DNA of 64,000 bases from Streptomyces sp. H27-C3 (GCF_030063415.1 NZ_JASITA010000030.1:1-64000), one strand, 5' to 3'. Shown: positions 23,702 to 33,204, counted from the stretch's first letter. The notes: a model not told the origin generated them from the sequence alone. Translations and numbers: made by a program.

Positions 23702-24592
23702 TCAGAGGGTGGGCCAGGCCGGCCGCCAGGAGACGGCGAGGCGGGCGGTGTTGGTGGGGTCGGTGGCCGTCCAGCGCAGTTCGCTGCGCCCGGTCGGCAG
23801 GCTGAAGGTGTCCAGGCGTGAGGTCCCGGTGAGCGGGACGTTGCCGCCGTTGTTGCGCAGCACGGAGCGCCAGGTGGGCCGGGTGTCGATCTCGATCCAG
23901 TCGCCGGCCGCGATGGTCGCGGTCATCTGCAGGCTGCGGCCGGACTCGACGTGCGTGATCGAGGGGTTCGCGCAGGGGCCGGTGATGCGCAGGACGGGCC
24001 AGGTGGGTGCCTTGCCGCCGACGTCGATCCAGCCGGGCCGTACAGCGGCGCCGGGGGCCGGGTTGACGACGATGGGCGCGACGACGGGCGCGGTGAAGCC
24101 GCCGCCGGAGATCATGCCGAGCGGGATGGTGATGCGCTGGAGTCCCTCGCCGTAGTACAGGTGGTCCGCGGCCAGGAATTCGATGTCCAGCGGCAGCCAC
24201 CCGTGGACCAGCGTGGACAGGTCCGCCTCCGCCTTGCGGAGCCGGCCCAGCAGGACGCGCACGTCCCGGCCGGGGAACTTCATGCGCAGTTCGGTGGTCG
24301 CTCCGCCGGTCTGGCGCAGCTTCGCCTCGTCGTGGACGCGCTGCAGGGCGGCCAGGATGTCCAGGGCGCGTGCCGGGTCGCCGGGGGTCTTGATGGCCGC
24401 GTCGATCCGTACCGTGCGGCCGGTGTAGTAGTCGGCGCCGAGCCAGATGCCGTCCGTGCTCGGCGGCTCGACGTCGCCGGTGCGCACGTCGGCCCGGCCC
24501 AGGCCCTCGATCGCGGCGATCGACACCGGGGTGTTGGTGCCGATGACGACGCCGCCCAGTTCGTGCTGGTAGTCGTTCAGGATGGCGTTCAC
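23702..24592 (-). CDS. Distal tail protein (Dit-like)
   Basis: 296 residues. GVVIGTNTPVSIAAIEGLGRADVRTGDVE with GADYYTGRTVRIDAAIKTPGDPARALDILAAL is the siphovirus tail-component (Dit) N-domain pattern. A galectin-like beta domain follows (PVLRITGPCANPSITHVESG...SLQMTATIAAGDWIEIDT). GTG start overlaps the tape-measure stop (GTGA), the standard position for Dit. It would form the hexameric ring joining the tail tube to the tip. Confidence 0.8.
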   Translation of the reverse strand: MNAILNDYQHELGGVVIGTNTPVSIAAIEGLGRADVRTGDVEPPSTDGIWLGADYYTGRTVRIDAAIKTPGDPARALDILAALQRVHDEAKLRQTGGATTELRMKFPGRDVRVLLGRLRKAEADLSTLVHGWLPLDIEFLAADHLYYGEGLQRITIPLGMISGGGFTAPVVAPIVVNPAPGAAVRPGWIDVGGKAPTWPVLRITGPCANPSITHVESGRSLQMTATIAAGDWIEIDTRPTWRSVLRNNGGNVPLTGTSRLDTFSLPTGRSELRWTATDPTNTARLAVSWRPAWPTL

Positions 24593-27500
24593 CGGCGTCG
24601 CACCCCTCCGCGCTGGGCACGGCGCACCTGGTAGCCGACCGCGGCGGCGATCTGCGCCTCGGTGGCCCCGGGCCGGTCGATCTGGATGGTCTGGTTGGCG
24701 ATCAGCGGGGCGGCCTGCTGGATGACGACGACCTGGACCCGGCCCGCGGCGGCGTCCTGCAGGCCGGTGAGGCTGTAGCCGAAGCGCCCGGCGACGTCGT
24801 CGAGGACGGCGGTGGCACGGCTGCGCTTGTTCAGGCCCAGCGGTACGTACGCCTCGCCGTTCGTGCTCGGCTCGGCGAAGCGGACCAAGCCGGCGCTGGT
24901 GGAGTAGATGCCCTCCCGGATGCCGCCGTCCTCGTAGGAGAGCCCCTTGCCGGCCTTGGACAGGTCGGCCAGGAGCCGTGCGGCCCGGGAGCCGAGCGCC
25001 TTGCCGATCTGGCTTTTGGCCTTGGTGGCGACCGTGATGATGTCTTCCTCGTCGAGGCCGGTGGCGTCCGCGATCGCGTGGATGCCGGTGGTCTTCGACT
25101 TGGTGGCGCTGATGATCTTCACGAGGGTGGCGAGCTGCTCGTCGGAGAGCGCCGCGCCGGCCGCCTTGGAGGCGTTGTTGGCGGACTTCGCCTTCTTGGG
25201 GTCCTTCGCCGCCTGGGAGGCGAGGTCGGCCGCGTCCTGGTCGCCCTGCTCGGCCAGGCGCGCGGCGAGGTCGCCGTACCCGGACGCGGCGAGCTTGGCC
25301 AGGTTCTGCTGGAAGGCGTTCTGGTCCTTGACGGCCGAGTTGAGCTGGCCGGTGTAGTCGCCGAGCGACGCCTTCGACGCGGCCGCGAGTTCCCGCAGGT
25401 CCTTGGACATCGCCTTGACGTACTTGCTCGACCCGGACGCCATCTTCCGGGTGAGGGCGACGCCGTCCTCACCCATGTCCTCGAGCGCCTTGGCGACGTC
25501 GGTGCCGGCGCGGGAGGCGACGGTGGACAGATCCTTGCGCCAGCGGGACATCGCCTTCGTGCTGGAGTTGAGGTTCTTGATGAACTTCGAGAGGGAGAAG
25601 TTGCCCTTCTTGTCCTGGGACTCGCTCGCGATGGAGGAGAGCGTGGTGTACGACGCGGGGGTGTAGGAGAAGTCGGAGAGTCCGCCGTCGGCGTACCACT
25701 GAATGGACGACGGGTCGCCCCCGAGACGCCGTACGGTCTCCTCAGTGATCCGGCGGGAGCGGGGGCGCTTGGCCGGGCTGAGAGGTACGTACGCCTCCCC
25801 GCCGGTCTCCCGCTCCGCCCATACGCGCATCGCGCCGGCCGGTGCGATCTGCGCGACGTGGTTCTCGCGGACGCCGCCGTTGGCGTAGTAGTCGATGACC
25901 GAACCGCGGGCCTGCGGCGCCTGGATCATGTCGGGGACGCCGTTGGCGTCCTTGTCCCACGACGTCGACGACAGCATCACGCCGACACCGATGGTCCGGC
26001 CCTGGATGTTGTCGATGGCGCCCTGGATGGTGGACGCGGCGGAGGTGGGCGTCCCGGTCGGGATGGTGATCTCGACCTGCTTGCCCTTGGTCGTGCGGAT
26101 CTTGAAGCCCAGCTCTTCGAGCCGTGCCTTCGCGTCGGCCGTCAGCGCGGTCATGGTGACGGTGCGGCCCTTGGTGGTGGCGATCTTCCCCTGCAGGGCC
26201 TGCAGGTTGGCGATGCCGCCCGCCGTCAGCGCGGTCACCTTCACGGACTTGTTCGGGACGGCCGACATCTTGGCGACCAGGGCGTCGAGCTGCTGGCGGG
26301 CGCCGACCGTCGGGGCCGTGATTTTGTACTCGCGGGTGCCGGGGATCAGCTCGATCGCGTACCCGAGGGCCTTGAGCTCCTTCTGGGCGTTCTCCCCCAG
26401 CGCGTCGACCTTGATGGTCCGCTGGTTGGGCAGCCGCGCGTACTCCGCCTGGACGGCGAGCAGCTCGGCGAGCGCCTCGTCCATGCCCTTGGTCTGCAGC
26501 AGGATGGAGACCTGTCCGGGGATCAGGCCCATGGCGTCGGCGACCTGCTCGGCCTTGGTGCCGGTGACGCCGTACTGCTCCATCAGCGACAGCGCGGCGG
26601 TGCGGGCCTTCTCCATCTCCGTCTGGGCGGCCTTCAGCGACTCCGGCAGCGACTTGTTCTGCTTCTGCGCGAAGTCGTACGCCGCGAGGGAGCTGGAGGC
26701 CGCGGCGTCGGAGATGCTGTTGAGACTGGAGAAGAGCTGCTGCCCGTTGCGCGTGGTGGTGTTGAGCGTGCCGTTGAGCCCGAGCAGCTTCTTGCCGTAG
26801 TCGCCGGACTTCTTGATCTGGTCGTCGACGGCGTCGTTGGCGTTGAGGATCGCCTCGTTCATGCGGGCCTGGGCCGCCTGGACGCTGACCGACCCGCCGC
26901 CGAGCAGGTCGAGCGCGTCCTTCAGGGCCCGGGTGCGCTGGTCCGCGTCGGCCGTACGGTCGGCGAGGCCGCCCACGGCGAGCTTGAGCTTGTCGTACGC
27001 GCTCAGCGCCTTGCCGGAAGGATTCTGCGCCTCGGCCAGCCGCTTGGCGTCCTTGACGCCCTGCTCCATCTCGCCGCGCATCGACTTCAGCGCGTCGGCG
27101 GCCTTCTTGTACCGCTCGCCGGTGTCGGTGTACTGGAGAGTGCTGGTCTTGCCGTTGGTGATGTATTCCTTGTTGGCCTCGGCGAGGGTGCGGTACTTCT
27201 TCTCCAGTTCGTCGAGGCTGGTGCCCTGGCCGAGGTAGGCGTCGGTGAGCGTCCGCATGGAGACGCCCGACTCCTCCATGACGTCGACGAGCTTGGTCTT
27301 GCTGTCGTGGAGCTTGGTGTCGAGCAGGGTCTGGGCAGCCGCGGCACGGACGTTCTCGTCGATGACGCCGCCGGAGTCGCGCAGCGCCCGGGTCAGGTCG
27401 GCGACGCGCTGCTGGTGCTCGGCGGCGGCCCGGGCGGCCTTCTGCTGGTAGCTGGCGAGCAGGCCGAGGCCGACGGTGATGCCGGCCAGTGCCAGGCCCC

Positions 27501-29748
27501 ACGGACCGCCCATGACGCCCATCAGCCCGGACATCGCACCGCGCAGGCCGGTGCCGGCCGCGCGGGTGATGCCGTTGAGGGTGCCCGTGAAGCCGGATCC
27601 GGCCGTGGAGGCGGTACGGAAGGAGGAGGCCATCGAGCCGATGACGCCGACGCGCGTCTGGAGGACCGCGAACGCTGCTCCGTAGCGGGTCAGGGACTGC
27701 CCCGAGGCTGCGGCCAGGCTCCGCTGGAGGGCCATCTGGGAGTTGAGGCTGCCGAACGCCCCGGTGACGCGCCCGCCGACGGTGCCGGCCAGCGAGGACA
27801 TCATCGGGCCGATGCGGCGGAACAGAAGCATGGCGAGCAGGGCGCTCTGCACCGGGCCCGGCAGCGAGCCGAAGGCGGAGACCAGGGTGCCGATGACGCT
27901 CCCGATGGGCACCAGGACCGTGGAGAGCCCCTCGACGGCGGCCGCGGCCGCGTCGAGCACCATGACGATGATGTCGAGGGAGTTGGCCGCGCCGTCGCTC
28001 TCCCCGCCCAGGTCGGCGAGCGCCTGGCCGATGGGGGTGAGCCCGTCGGCCAGGTTGCCCAGGACGCGCATCAGCGCCTGGCCGGCGTTGATGAGGATGT
28101 GCAGGCCGTCGGCGAGGGCGTTCTGGCCCAGCTCGCGCAGGGGCCCGAGGAGTTCCTTGGCCTCGTCGACCAGCCCGCCGAGCCCCTGGCGGGCCTTGGA
28201 GGCCAGCTCGGGTCCGAACAGGGTGGCCATGTCCCGCGCGTAGGCGATGGACCGGGTGATGTACGGGGTGGCCTTGGCCATCCCGGAGGTCAGGCCGCGG
28301 GTGAGCCACTCCAGGCCGGGGGCGAGTCCCTCGTAGATCTCCAGGCCGGTCTGGCGGGTCTGCTTCTTCAGCAGCACCATCGCCCCGGCCAGGCCCTTGT
28401 TCTTGGCCTCGGCGATCTGTGCGGCCGCGCCGGACTCGCTGACGGCCGCGTTCAACGCGTCGAAGGAGATGGTGCCCTGGTGGGCGAGGGCGATGGCCCC
28501 GGAGAGCGCTGGCTTGCCGAATGCCTTTGCCGCCGCGGCGGTGAAGTCCTTCTGGGTCATCTCGTGCTGGGCGTGGCTCAGCTTGTCGATGACGTACCGC
28601 AGGCCCTTGAAGCGGCCCTCGGTGTCCCACGCCTCGATGCCCATGGCGTGCAGGCCCTCGGTCATCTGCTTGGTGGGCTTGGCCAAGTTGGTGAAGATGC
28701 CGCGCAGCGTGGTTCCGGCGGTCTGGCCGAGGATGCCCGCCTTGCCGAGCATGCCGACCCCGGCAGCGGCCTCTTCCATGGAGACGCCCAGGCCATGGGC
28801 GACCGGCCCGGCGTACTTCATGGAGTAATAAATGTCGATAATGTCGCCGGAGGCGCTGTTGGCCGTGGCGGCGAGGATGTCGGCGGCGCGGCCGGCCTTG
28901 TCGGCGCCCATGCCGAACTGGTCCATCATGTCGCCGAGATACTTCGCCGAGTCGGCGGCATCGACGTTCGCGGCCGCCGACAGCTGCAGCGACGCCCGGG
29001 TCGCGGAGATCGCCTGGTCGGTGCGGAAGCCGGCCTTCGCCAGCTCGACCATGGCTTCGGCCGCGCCGGCGGCCGTCGCGGTGGGCAGCTTCATGTCGGC
29101 GCCCAGCGCCTTCGCGGTGGCCGAGGCGCGCTGCATCTGCACGGCCGACCCGCTGGTGACCGCCCCGAAGGTCGCCAGCCCGCGCTGGTACTCGTTGCCC
29201 GACTCGATCAGGTCGTGCATGCCCATCAGCAGGCCGCCGCCCGCGAGCAGCGCGGTCATCCCGGCGATCTGCTGGCGGGCGCCGCGGGCGGCTCCGTCGA
29301 CCTGGCGCAGCGACCGGGAGCCGCTCCGTCCCACGCTGGAGAGGCGGCCGTCGGCGTTGCGGGCGGCGCGGGCGAGCGCGGCCAGGTCGCTGGTGGCGGT
29401 GCGCAGTTGGCGGGACATGTCCCGCAGGTCCTGCGCCGAGGTGCGGGTGGCCCGGGCGCTGGCACGCTGCGCGGCGGCGGCGCGGTTCGCGTCGGTGCCC
29501 AGGCGGCGCAGGTCCCGCCCGGCCCCGGCGGCGCCCTGGCGCAGCGCGCGCAGCGGGACGGTGCTGGCCCGCAGTCCGCCGGCCAGCGTCCGCAGCTGGC
29601 GGTCCCCCGCGCCGAGGCGGCCGAGCTCGCGGCGGATCGCGGTGAGTTCCCGGGAGAGGTCACGTGCCTCGCGGGTGGAGCGGCGCAGGGTACGCACCAG
29701 CCCGTCGCCATTGCCCGTGAGGGCAACCGACAGGTTGTACGCGACCAC
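24589..29748 (-). CDS. Tail tape measure protein
   Basis: 1719 residues. The N-terminal 150 residues are Arg-rich heptads, then a TP901-type core (LATFGAVTSGSAVQMQRASATAKALG, TAAGAAEAMVELAKAGF, ADILAATANSASGDIIDIYYSMKYAGPVAHGLGVSMEEAAAGV). Hydrophobic segments around 630-830 may insert in the host membrane. The C-terminal third has helical repeats and two AYVPLS/AYVPLG boxes. Length predicts a tail of roughly 250 nm by the usual 1.5 angstrom per residue rule. Preceded by the frameshifting chaperone pair, as expected. Confidence 0.95.
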   Translation of the reverse strand: MVAYNLSVALTGNGDGLVRTLRRSTREARDLSRELTAIRRELGRLGAGDRQLRTLAGGLRASTVPLRALRQGAAGAGRDLRRLGTDANRAAAAQRASARATRTSAQDLRDMSRQLRTATSDLAALARAARNADGRLSSVGRSGSRSLRQVDGAARGARQQIAGMTALLAGGGLLMGMHDLIESGNEYQRGLATFGAVTSGSAVQMQRASATAKALGADMKLPTATAAGAAEAMVELAKAGFRTDQAISATRASLQLSAAANVDAADSAKYLGDMMDQFGMGADKAGRAADILAATANSASGDIIDIYYSMKYAGPVAHGLGVSMEEAAAGVGMLGKAGILGQTAGTTLRGIFTNLAKPTKQMTEGLHAMGIEAWDTEGRFKGLRYVIDKLSHAQHEMTQKDFTAAAAKAFGKPALSGAIALAHQGTISFDALNAAVSESGAAAQIAEAKNKGLAGAMVLLKKQTRQTGLEIYEGLAPGLEWLTRGLTSGMAKATPYITRSIAYARDMATLFGPELASKARQGLGGLVDEAKELLGPLRELGQNALADGLHILINAGQALMRVLGNLADGLTPIGQALADLGGESDGAANSLDIIVMVLDAAAAAVEGLSTVLVPIGSVIGTLVSAFGSLPGPVQSALLAMLLFRRIGPMMSSLAGTVGGRVTGAFGSLNSQMALQRSLAAASGQSLTRYGAAFAVLQTRVGVIGSMASSFRTASTAGSGFTGTLNGITRAAGTGLRGAMSGLMGVMGGPWGLALAGITVGLGLLASYQQKAARAAAEHQQRVADLTRALRDSGGVIDENVRAAAAQTLLDTKLHDSKTKLVDVMEESGVSMRTLTDAYLGQGTSLDELEKKYRTLAEANKEYITNGKTSTLQYTDTGERYKKAADALKSMRGEMEQGVKDAKRLAEAQNPSGKALSAYDKLKLAVGGLADRTADADQRTRALKDALDLLGGGSVSVQAAQARMNEAILNANDAVDDQIKKSGDYGKKLLGLNGTLNTTTRNGQQLFSSLNSISDAAASSSLAAYDFAQKQNKSLPESLKAAQTEMEKARTAALSLMEQYGVTGTKAEQVADAMGLIPGQVSILLQTKGMDEALAELLAVQAEYARLPNQRTIKVDALGENAQKELKALGYAIELIPGTREYKITAPTVGARQQLDALVAKMSAVPNKSVKVTALTAGGIANLQALQGKIATTKGRTVTMTALTADAKARLEELGFKIRTTKGKQVEITIPTGTPTSAASTIQGAIDNIQGRTIGVGVMLSSTSWDKDANGVPDMIQAPQARGSVIDYYANGGVRENHVAQIAPAGAMRVWAERETGGEAYVPLSPAKRPRSRRITEETVRRLGGDPSSIQWYADGGLSDFSYTPASYTTLSSIASESQDKKGNFSLSKFIKNLNSSTKAMSRWRKDLSTVASRAGTDVAKALEDMGEDGVALTRKMASGSSKYVKAMSKDLRELAAASKASLGDYTGQLNSAVKDQNAFQQNLAKLAASGYGDLAARLAEQGDQDAADLASQAAKDPKKAKSANNASKAAGAALSDEQLATLVKIISATKSKTTGIHAIADATGLDEEDIITVATKAKSQIGKALGSRAARLLADLSKAGKGLSYEDGGIREGIYSTSAGLVRFAEPSTNGEAYVPLGLNKRSRATAVLDDVAGRFGYSLTGLQDAAAGRVQVVVIQQAAPLIANQTIQIDRPGATEAQIAAAVGYQVRRAQRGGVRRR

Positions 29749-29769
29749 CGCCGCTCTCCCTTCGTGTGG

Positions 29770-30150
29770 CTATGTGCGGTGGTCCCGGCGGTGGAGCGCC
29801 CGGGTGCGCTGTTCGTGCTGTGCTCGGGGAAGGAGGCCGACCTTCACGCCGTGGCCGTGCGGGCCTTCGGGGACGTGATCGCGCTCGAGGGCGATCAGTT
29901 CGCAGCCGGGGCAGCGGCTGGTGGTGCCGATGTAGGCGAACCGGTCACCGCCGCTCTCCTCGTCCCACTCCTCGCCCCGGGTGCCGCACTCGGCGCAGGT
30001 GTGGCGCTGCACCTCGCGGTAGGCGAGGGCCTTGGCCCGGTCGGCTGGCGTCCAGGTGCCGTCGCCGGCACCGAGGAAGGTGCTGTGCGGGATGCCCCAG
30101 CGGTCGCACAGCTCCAGCTCGGCTCTCAGCTGCGCGTCGGCCCGGAGCCT
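29770..30150 (-). CDS. Frameshift extension of the tail assembly chaperone (T part of gpGT)
   Basis: Has no convincing independent start; the frame is entered by a -1 slip at 30150-30156, adding 126 residues to the chaperone (RLRADAQLRAELELCDRWGIPHSTFLGAG...). The extension contains a zinc ribbon (CAEC ... CPGC). In actinophages this RLRADAQLRAELE...WGIP pattern is the usual gpGT C-terminal part. It would recruit tail tube subunits to the tape measure during assembly. The fused protein would be about 308 residues. Confidence 0.8.
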   Translation of the reverse strand, partial: RLRADAQLRAELELCDRWGIPHSTFLGAGDGTWTPADRAKALAYREVQRHTCAECGTRGEEWDEESGGDRFAYIGTTSRCPGCELIALERDHVPEGPHGHGVKVGLLPRAQHEQRTRALHRRDHRT

Positions 30151-30695
30151 TTTCCCCAGTCGGACCTCTTGGTGTTCTGCGCGGCGAGGGCGGCCTGGAA
30201 GAGTTCCACCCGGTCGGCCATGCCCCAGGTGGCGAGCAGCGCGGCCGCGTCGTCCTCGGTCATCCCGTCGACGCTCGAGGCGGAGATCAGGGCTGCGGGG
30301 AAGCTGTCCTCGTTCCAGTCGCTGCCGGACTCGGCCTGTTCCTCGGTGGGCGGGTGTTCCTTGACCAGGTCGCCGAACGCGTCGCCCGGCAGGGCCCGGA
30401 AGGTCAGCAGCTCACAGTCCGCCTCGTAGAGGGAGCGTGCCTCTGCCAGGGCGCTCTCGGCGGCCGTGGCTTCCTGCTTGAGGGCCTTGTTGGTCGGGTC
30501 GCTGTCGGCGAGCTGGCGGGCGTTGTGCGCGTCGCGGCGGGCTTCCTCGAAGCGGTCGCGGACCTCGGCGTCCTGCCAGAGGTACAGCGGGACCTCGGCG
30601 GCCTTGCGGGCGCGGAGGCGGGCCATCTTCTCGGACCAGTGCGCGTCGGCGGCCACCGCGGCGGCCGGCGGCTCGTTGTGCACCGCGGCGCTCAC
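30126..30695 (-). CDS. Tail assembly chaperone (gpG-like)
   Basis: 189 residues. Mostly helical and acidic in the second half (DSFPAALISASSVDGMTEDDAAALL), with a basic end near the slippery site (NTKRSDWGKGS). GTG start overlaps the major tail protein stop. Located between tail tube and tape-measure genes, the canonical place for the G/GT pair. Normal decoding stops at 30126; a minority of ribosomes should shift into the extension. Confidence 0.85.
   Translation of the reverse strand: MSAAVHNEPPAAAVAADAHWSEKMARLRARKAAEVPLYLWQDAEVRDRFEEARRDAHNARQLADSDPTNKALKQEATAAESALAEARSLYEADCELLTFRALPGDAFGDLVKEHPPTEEQAESGSDWNEDSFPAALISASSVDGMTEDDAAALLATWGMADRVELFQAALAAQNTKRSDWGKGSGPTRS
30150..30156 (-). 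other. -1 ribosomal frameshift slippery heptamer
   Basis: The minus strand reads G-GGA-AAA in the chaperone frame, an X-XXY-YYZ heptamer like the one in lambda gpG-gpGT (GGGAAAG). Slipping back one base moves from a frame that stops about 20 bases later into the 126-codon extension. Confidence 0.85.
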
Positions 30696-31228
30696 GCGAC
30701 GGCCTTCTTCGCGGTGTTGACGGTGCCCGCGCCGACGGCCGGGACGGCCAGGCCCTGCTGGGGCCTGCGGGTGATGGTGAACTTCGTCTCGAACTTCGCT
30801 GCCTCGTTGTCCGTGGTGTAGGCCGGGGACTGGCTGCCGACGCGGACCGGGAAGACGTCCATGCTCTTGGACGCCGGGATGTCGCCCTTTCGCAGGATGA
30901 CGACGTTGCCCTCCGTCCCCTTCTTCAGCAGCTCCTCGATCAGGTCGGTGACCTTGTCCTCGTAGAAGGTCAGCGAGCTGTCCTCGGCCTTGTCGCTGCC
31001 GGGGATGGAGGAGTCGAAGTCGTCGCCCATGTCCGGCGTCTCGATCGACTGGTTTTCCAGGGTGAAGCCCGAGATGCCGGCGATCGCCGCCGACAGGTTG
31101 GTGCCGCCCTCGAGTTCGGTGCGGGTGGCCTTGAGCGTGACGGCGTCGGCGATGGTGGGAAGCCAGAGGAAGACGGAGACGCCGCGCCGGGAGTACTTCT
31201 CGACCGGCTTGGCAACAGGCAGTGCCAT
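30692..31228 (-). CDS. Major tail (tube) protein
   Basis: 178 residues. Beta-rich sequence with GVSVFLWLPTIADAVTLKATRTELEGGTNLSAAIAGISGFT, then SIETPDMGDDFDSSIPGSDKAEDSSLTFYEDK, typical of actinophage tube proteins (GxxxxxxxSSLTFYxD). Followed directly by the chaperone pair. It forms the tail tube. Confidence 0.85.
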   Translation of the reverse strand: MALPVAKPVEKYSRRGVSVFLWLPTIADAVTLKATRTELEGGTNLSAAIAGISGFTLENQSIETPDMGDDFDSSIPGSDKAEDSSLTFYEDKVTDLIEELLKKGTEGNVVILRKGDIPASKSMDVFPVRVGSQSPAYTTDNEAAKFETKFTITRRPQQGLAVPAVGAGTVNTAKKAVA

Positions 31229-31331
31229 GGAAGGTGGGCCCCTTGGGTCTGAGCTGGTGTCAGCAGGTCGGCCACCAGGTACTGGTGGCTCGTCCGCGAG
31301 GGGCCGCCGCGGTGCGGGAGCGGGCCGGGTA

Positions 31332-31766
31332 TCAGCCGGCCGGGGTCCAGTCGAGCTGGAACCTGATCACATAAGAAACGATAACCGCGCTGGGGTCGGG
31401 CTCTGTGCCAGCGTCGAGGTCCAGGTCACGGGCGTAGCAGGCCCAGCCGGGCACGCTCAGGTCGTGCAGCCACGCCCCGCGGGCGTCGCGTCCCAGCACC
31501 CCGGTGCGGGCCCTGTCGGCGAGCCACTCGGCCTGTGCGTGCTGCCGGGCCACGCACTCCACCTGGTAGAGGGTGCGGGCGTCCTCGTGCTGGTCGGCGA
31601 AGGGCGCTCCGCTCAGGGTGAGCGGCAGGGAGCGCAGCACGGTGTACGGCGGCTCGGCCGGCTTACCGCCGACCAGAGGCAGGGAGCCGGTGCCGCACGG
31701 CTTGCCGGTGGCGGCGGCCAGGACGGCGGCCAGCGCGTCGGTGACCGGCCGGCGTTCGAGGATCAC
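31332..31766 (-). CDS. Tail terminator-like / head-tail joining protein
   Basis: 144 residues; GTG overlaps the previous stop (GTGA). LERRPVTDALAAVLAAATGKPCG, then TVLRSLPLTLSGAPFADQHEDARTLYQVECVARQHAQAEWLADRARTGVLG, resembles tail terminators (gpU-like), which lie just before the tube gene. The gap to the tube gene (about 100 bases) may hold a promoter. Assignment by order and pattern. Confidence 0.65.
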   Translation of the reverse strand: MILERRPVTDALAAVLAAATGKPCGTGSLPLVGGKPAEPPYTVLRSLPLTLSGAPFADQHEDARTLYQVECVARQHAQAEWLADRARTGVLGRDARGAWLHDLSVPGWACYARDLDLDAGTEPDPSAVIVSYVIRFQLDWTPAG

Positions 31767-32164
31767 AGGGCCCCCAGGGCAGCGGTCGCGACGCGCGCGG
31801 CGAAGCCGGGCTGCAACTGGGCGAGCGCCGGGGCGACGTGCGGGAACGGGGGTTGTGCGTACACCCGGCCCAGCGAGTCGGCGCCGTAGAAGCCCAGCTC
31901 GAGGCGGCGTCCCTGCGGGGCGAACGTGCCCACGGTCGCGGTCGCCCCGTGACGGCGGGGCACGACCTGGACCTGCCAACTGGCCCGGTAGCGGCCGGTG
32001 ATGGCGTTGGGTCCGGGCCGGCCGCTGGCCCCGGCCCGGATCAGGGCCTGCAGGACCATCGCCTCGTGCCGTACGGCCAGGGCGGTGGCCGGGCCCACCC
32101 GGGCGGCGGCCGCGGCCATCGCCGCGACCAGTTCGTCGGGCTCGGTGAAGCGGCGGTTGGTCAC
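31763..32164 (-). CDS. Head-tail connector / HK97 gp10-like protein
   Basis: 133 residues. ELVAAMAAAAARVGPATALAVRHEAMVLQALIRAGAS is a long N-terminal helix; the body has GPNAITGRYRASWQVQVV and ELGFYGADSLGRVYAQPPFPHVAPAL, the layout of HK97 gp10 tail-completion proteins. Starts by GTGA overlap and ends by GTGA overlap. Confidence 0.7.
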   Translation of the reverse strand: MTNRRFTEPDELVAAMAAAAARVGPATALAVRHEAMVLQALIRAGASGRPGPNAITGRYRASWQVQVVPRRHGATATVGTFAPQGRRLELGFYGADSLGRVYAQPPFPHVAPALAQLQPGFAARVATAALGAL

Positions 32165-32589
32165 GATGCCCCCGGCGGGTTGGTCTCGTCCAGCCAGGTG
32201 ACCCGAACCGCGATCACGGTGGACGCCTGCCCGGGCTGGGTGCACCGCCAGGTCCGGCCGATGAGGGCCGGGTCGTAGGCGGCGCGCAGCACGTACACGG
32301 TGTCGTCGCGGGCGGCGACCGCGGCGGCGGGCGGGGTGAGGAGCCGATAGGGGGTCTTCGGGTCGTCCTCGTAGGGCTGGCCGGCCACCGGGGCGATGAT
32401 GCCGGGGGCGGACGTGCCGTCGAGGACCGCGCCGACGCCCTCGTAGACGACGATCGGCGGCGGCTCTTCGAGGTCGCCGGTGGCCGGGTTGAGGACGGGC
32501 GGGCCCGCAGGCCGGGTGATGCGGACGGTGTCGCCCATGACGAGCTCTTCGACGAGGACGCCGAGCGCGCGCAGGTCCAGGAGCTTCAT
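32161..32589 (-). CDS. Head-tail adaptor-like protein (DUF6093-like)
   Basis: 142 residues from ATG 32589 (overlaps the previous stop). LGVLVEELVMGDTVRITRPAGPPVLNPATGDLEEPPP, then VYEGVGAVLDGTS and DDTVYVLRAAYDPALIGRTWRCT, match the small actinophage connector family often annotated DUF6093. Beta-rich. Position between capsid and tail genes supports a neck role. Confidence 0.65.
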   Translation of the reverse strand: MKLLDLRALGVLVEELVMGDTVRITRPAGPPVLNPATGDLEEPPPIVVYEGVGAVLDGTSAPGIIAPVAGQPYEDDPKTPYRLLTPPAAAVAARDDTVYVLRAAYDPALIGRTWRCTQPGQASTVIAVRVTWLDETNPPGAS

Positions 32590-32969
32590 GGGGTGCCGCC
32601 GGTGGCCCATTCCATGAGCTGGCGCAGCATCGCCGTCGTCAGTTCGGTGGGCGTGCCGTCGAGGTCGTGGCGGTCGAGGGCGGCCTTCTGCAGCGCGGCG
32701 GGATCGACGCCGGTGAGGAACGCGGCGATCGCCTCGGCGGGCGGGGCCTCGCTGGCGACGGCGACGTGGGTCATGCCGTCGAAGACGACGCCATCGACCG
32801 GCGGCCGGGGGTAGAGCACGAGCAGCGGGACCTGGTTGGCGCGGTGCTCGAGGGTGTAGGCGGCCAGGGAGCCGGAGAGGTCGATGCCGTCGACGGTGAC
32901 GTTGGCCCGGGCGCCGTCGGTGGAGATCCTCACCTCGCGCGGGTCGTCGGCCAGGGTGCCCTCGGTCAT
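32586..32969 (-). CDS. Hypothetical neck-region protein, 127 aa
   Basis: The N-terminal half is beta-rich (VRISTDGARANVTVDGIDLSGSLAAYTLEHRANQVPLLVLYP); the C-terminal half is helical. Overlaps the following gene by ATGA. Such a gene is common at this position in Streptomyces siphoviruses. No defined role. Confidence 0.6.
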   Translation of the reverse strand: MTEGTLADDPREVRISTDGARANVTVDGIDLSGSLAAYTLEHRANQVPLLVLYPRPPVDGVVFDGMTHVAVASEAPPAEAIAAFLTGVDPAALQKAALDRHDLDGTPTELTTAMLRQLMEWATGGTP

Positions 32970-32973
32970 GGTT

Positions 32974-33204
32974 TCAGTCCTCGTCTTCTTCGTCGTCGAA
33001 CGGCGGGTCGGGGTCGGTGCGTTCGGTGTCGGAGCTCAGGGAGAAGCCGAACGGCAGGTCCTCCTCCGCGGGCTGTTCCGGGTCGTCGGGCATCCCGTTG
33101 AGGAGGCGCAGCGCGGTCGCCTCGGCGGCGGCCAGGGCGGCGGTGTCGTCCTGGGCGAGACGGATGTCGATCTCGCGCCCGCCGGCGCGGACGGTCAGGC
33201 GCAT
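32974..33204 (-). CDS. Small acidic protein, 76 aa
   Basis: Short beta segment (LTVRAGGREIDIRLAQDD), a helix (AALAAAEATALRLLNGM), then a strongly acidic tail ending DDEEDED. Its start overlaps the previous stop by one base. Conserved position in the neck operon; role unknown. Confidence 0.6.
   Translation of the reverse strand: MRLTVRAGGREIDIRLAQDDTAALAAAEATALRLLNGMPDDPEQPAEEDLPFGFSLSSDTERTDPDPPFDDEEDED

Noticed and set aside
25078..30429. Very long plus-strand open frame opposite the tape measure gene
   Set aside because: Gly/Val/Arg-rich low-quality translation, typical antisense frame of a high-GC gene; the minus-strand frame has all tape-measure hallmarks.
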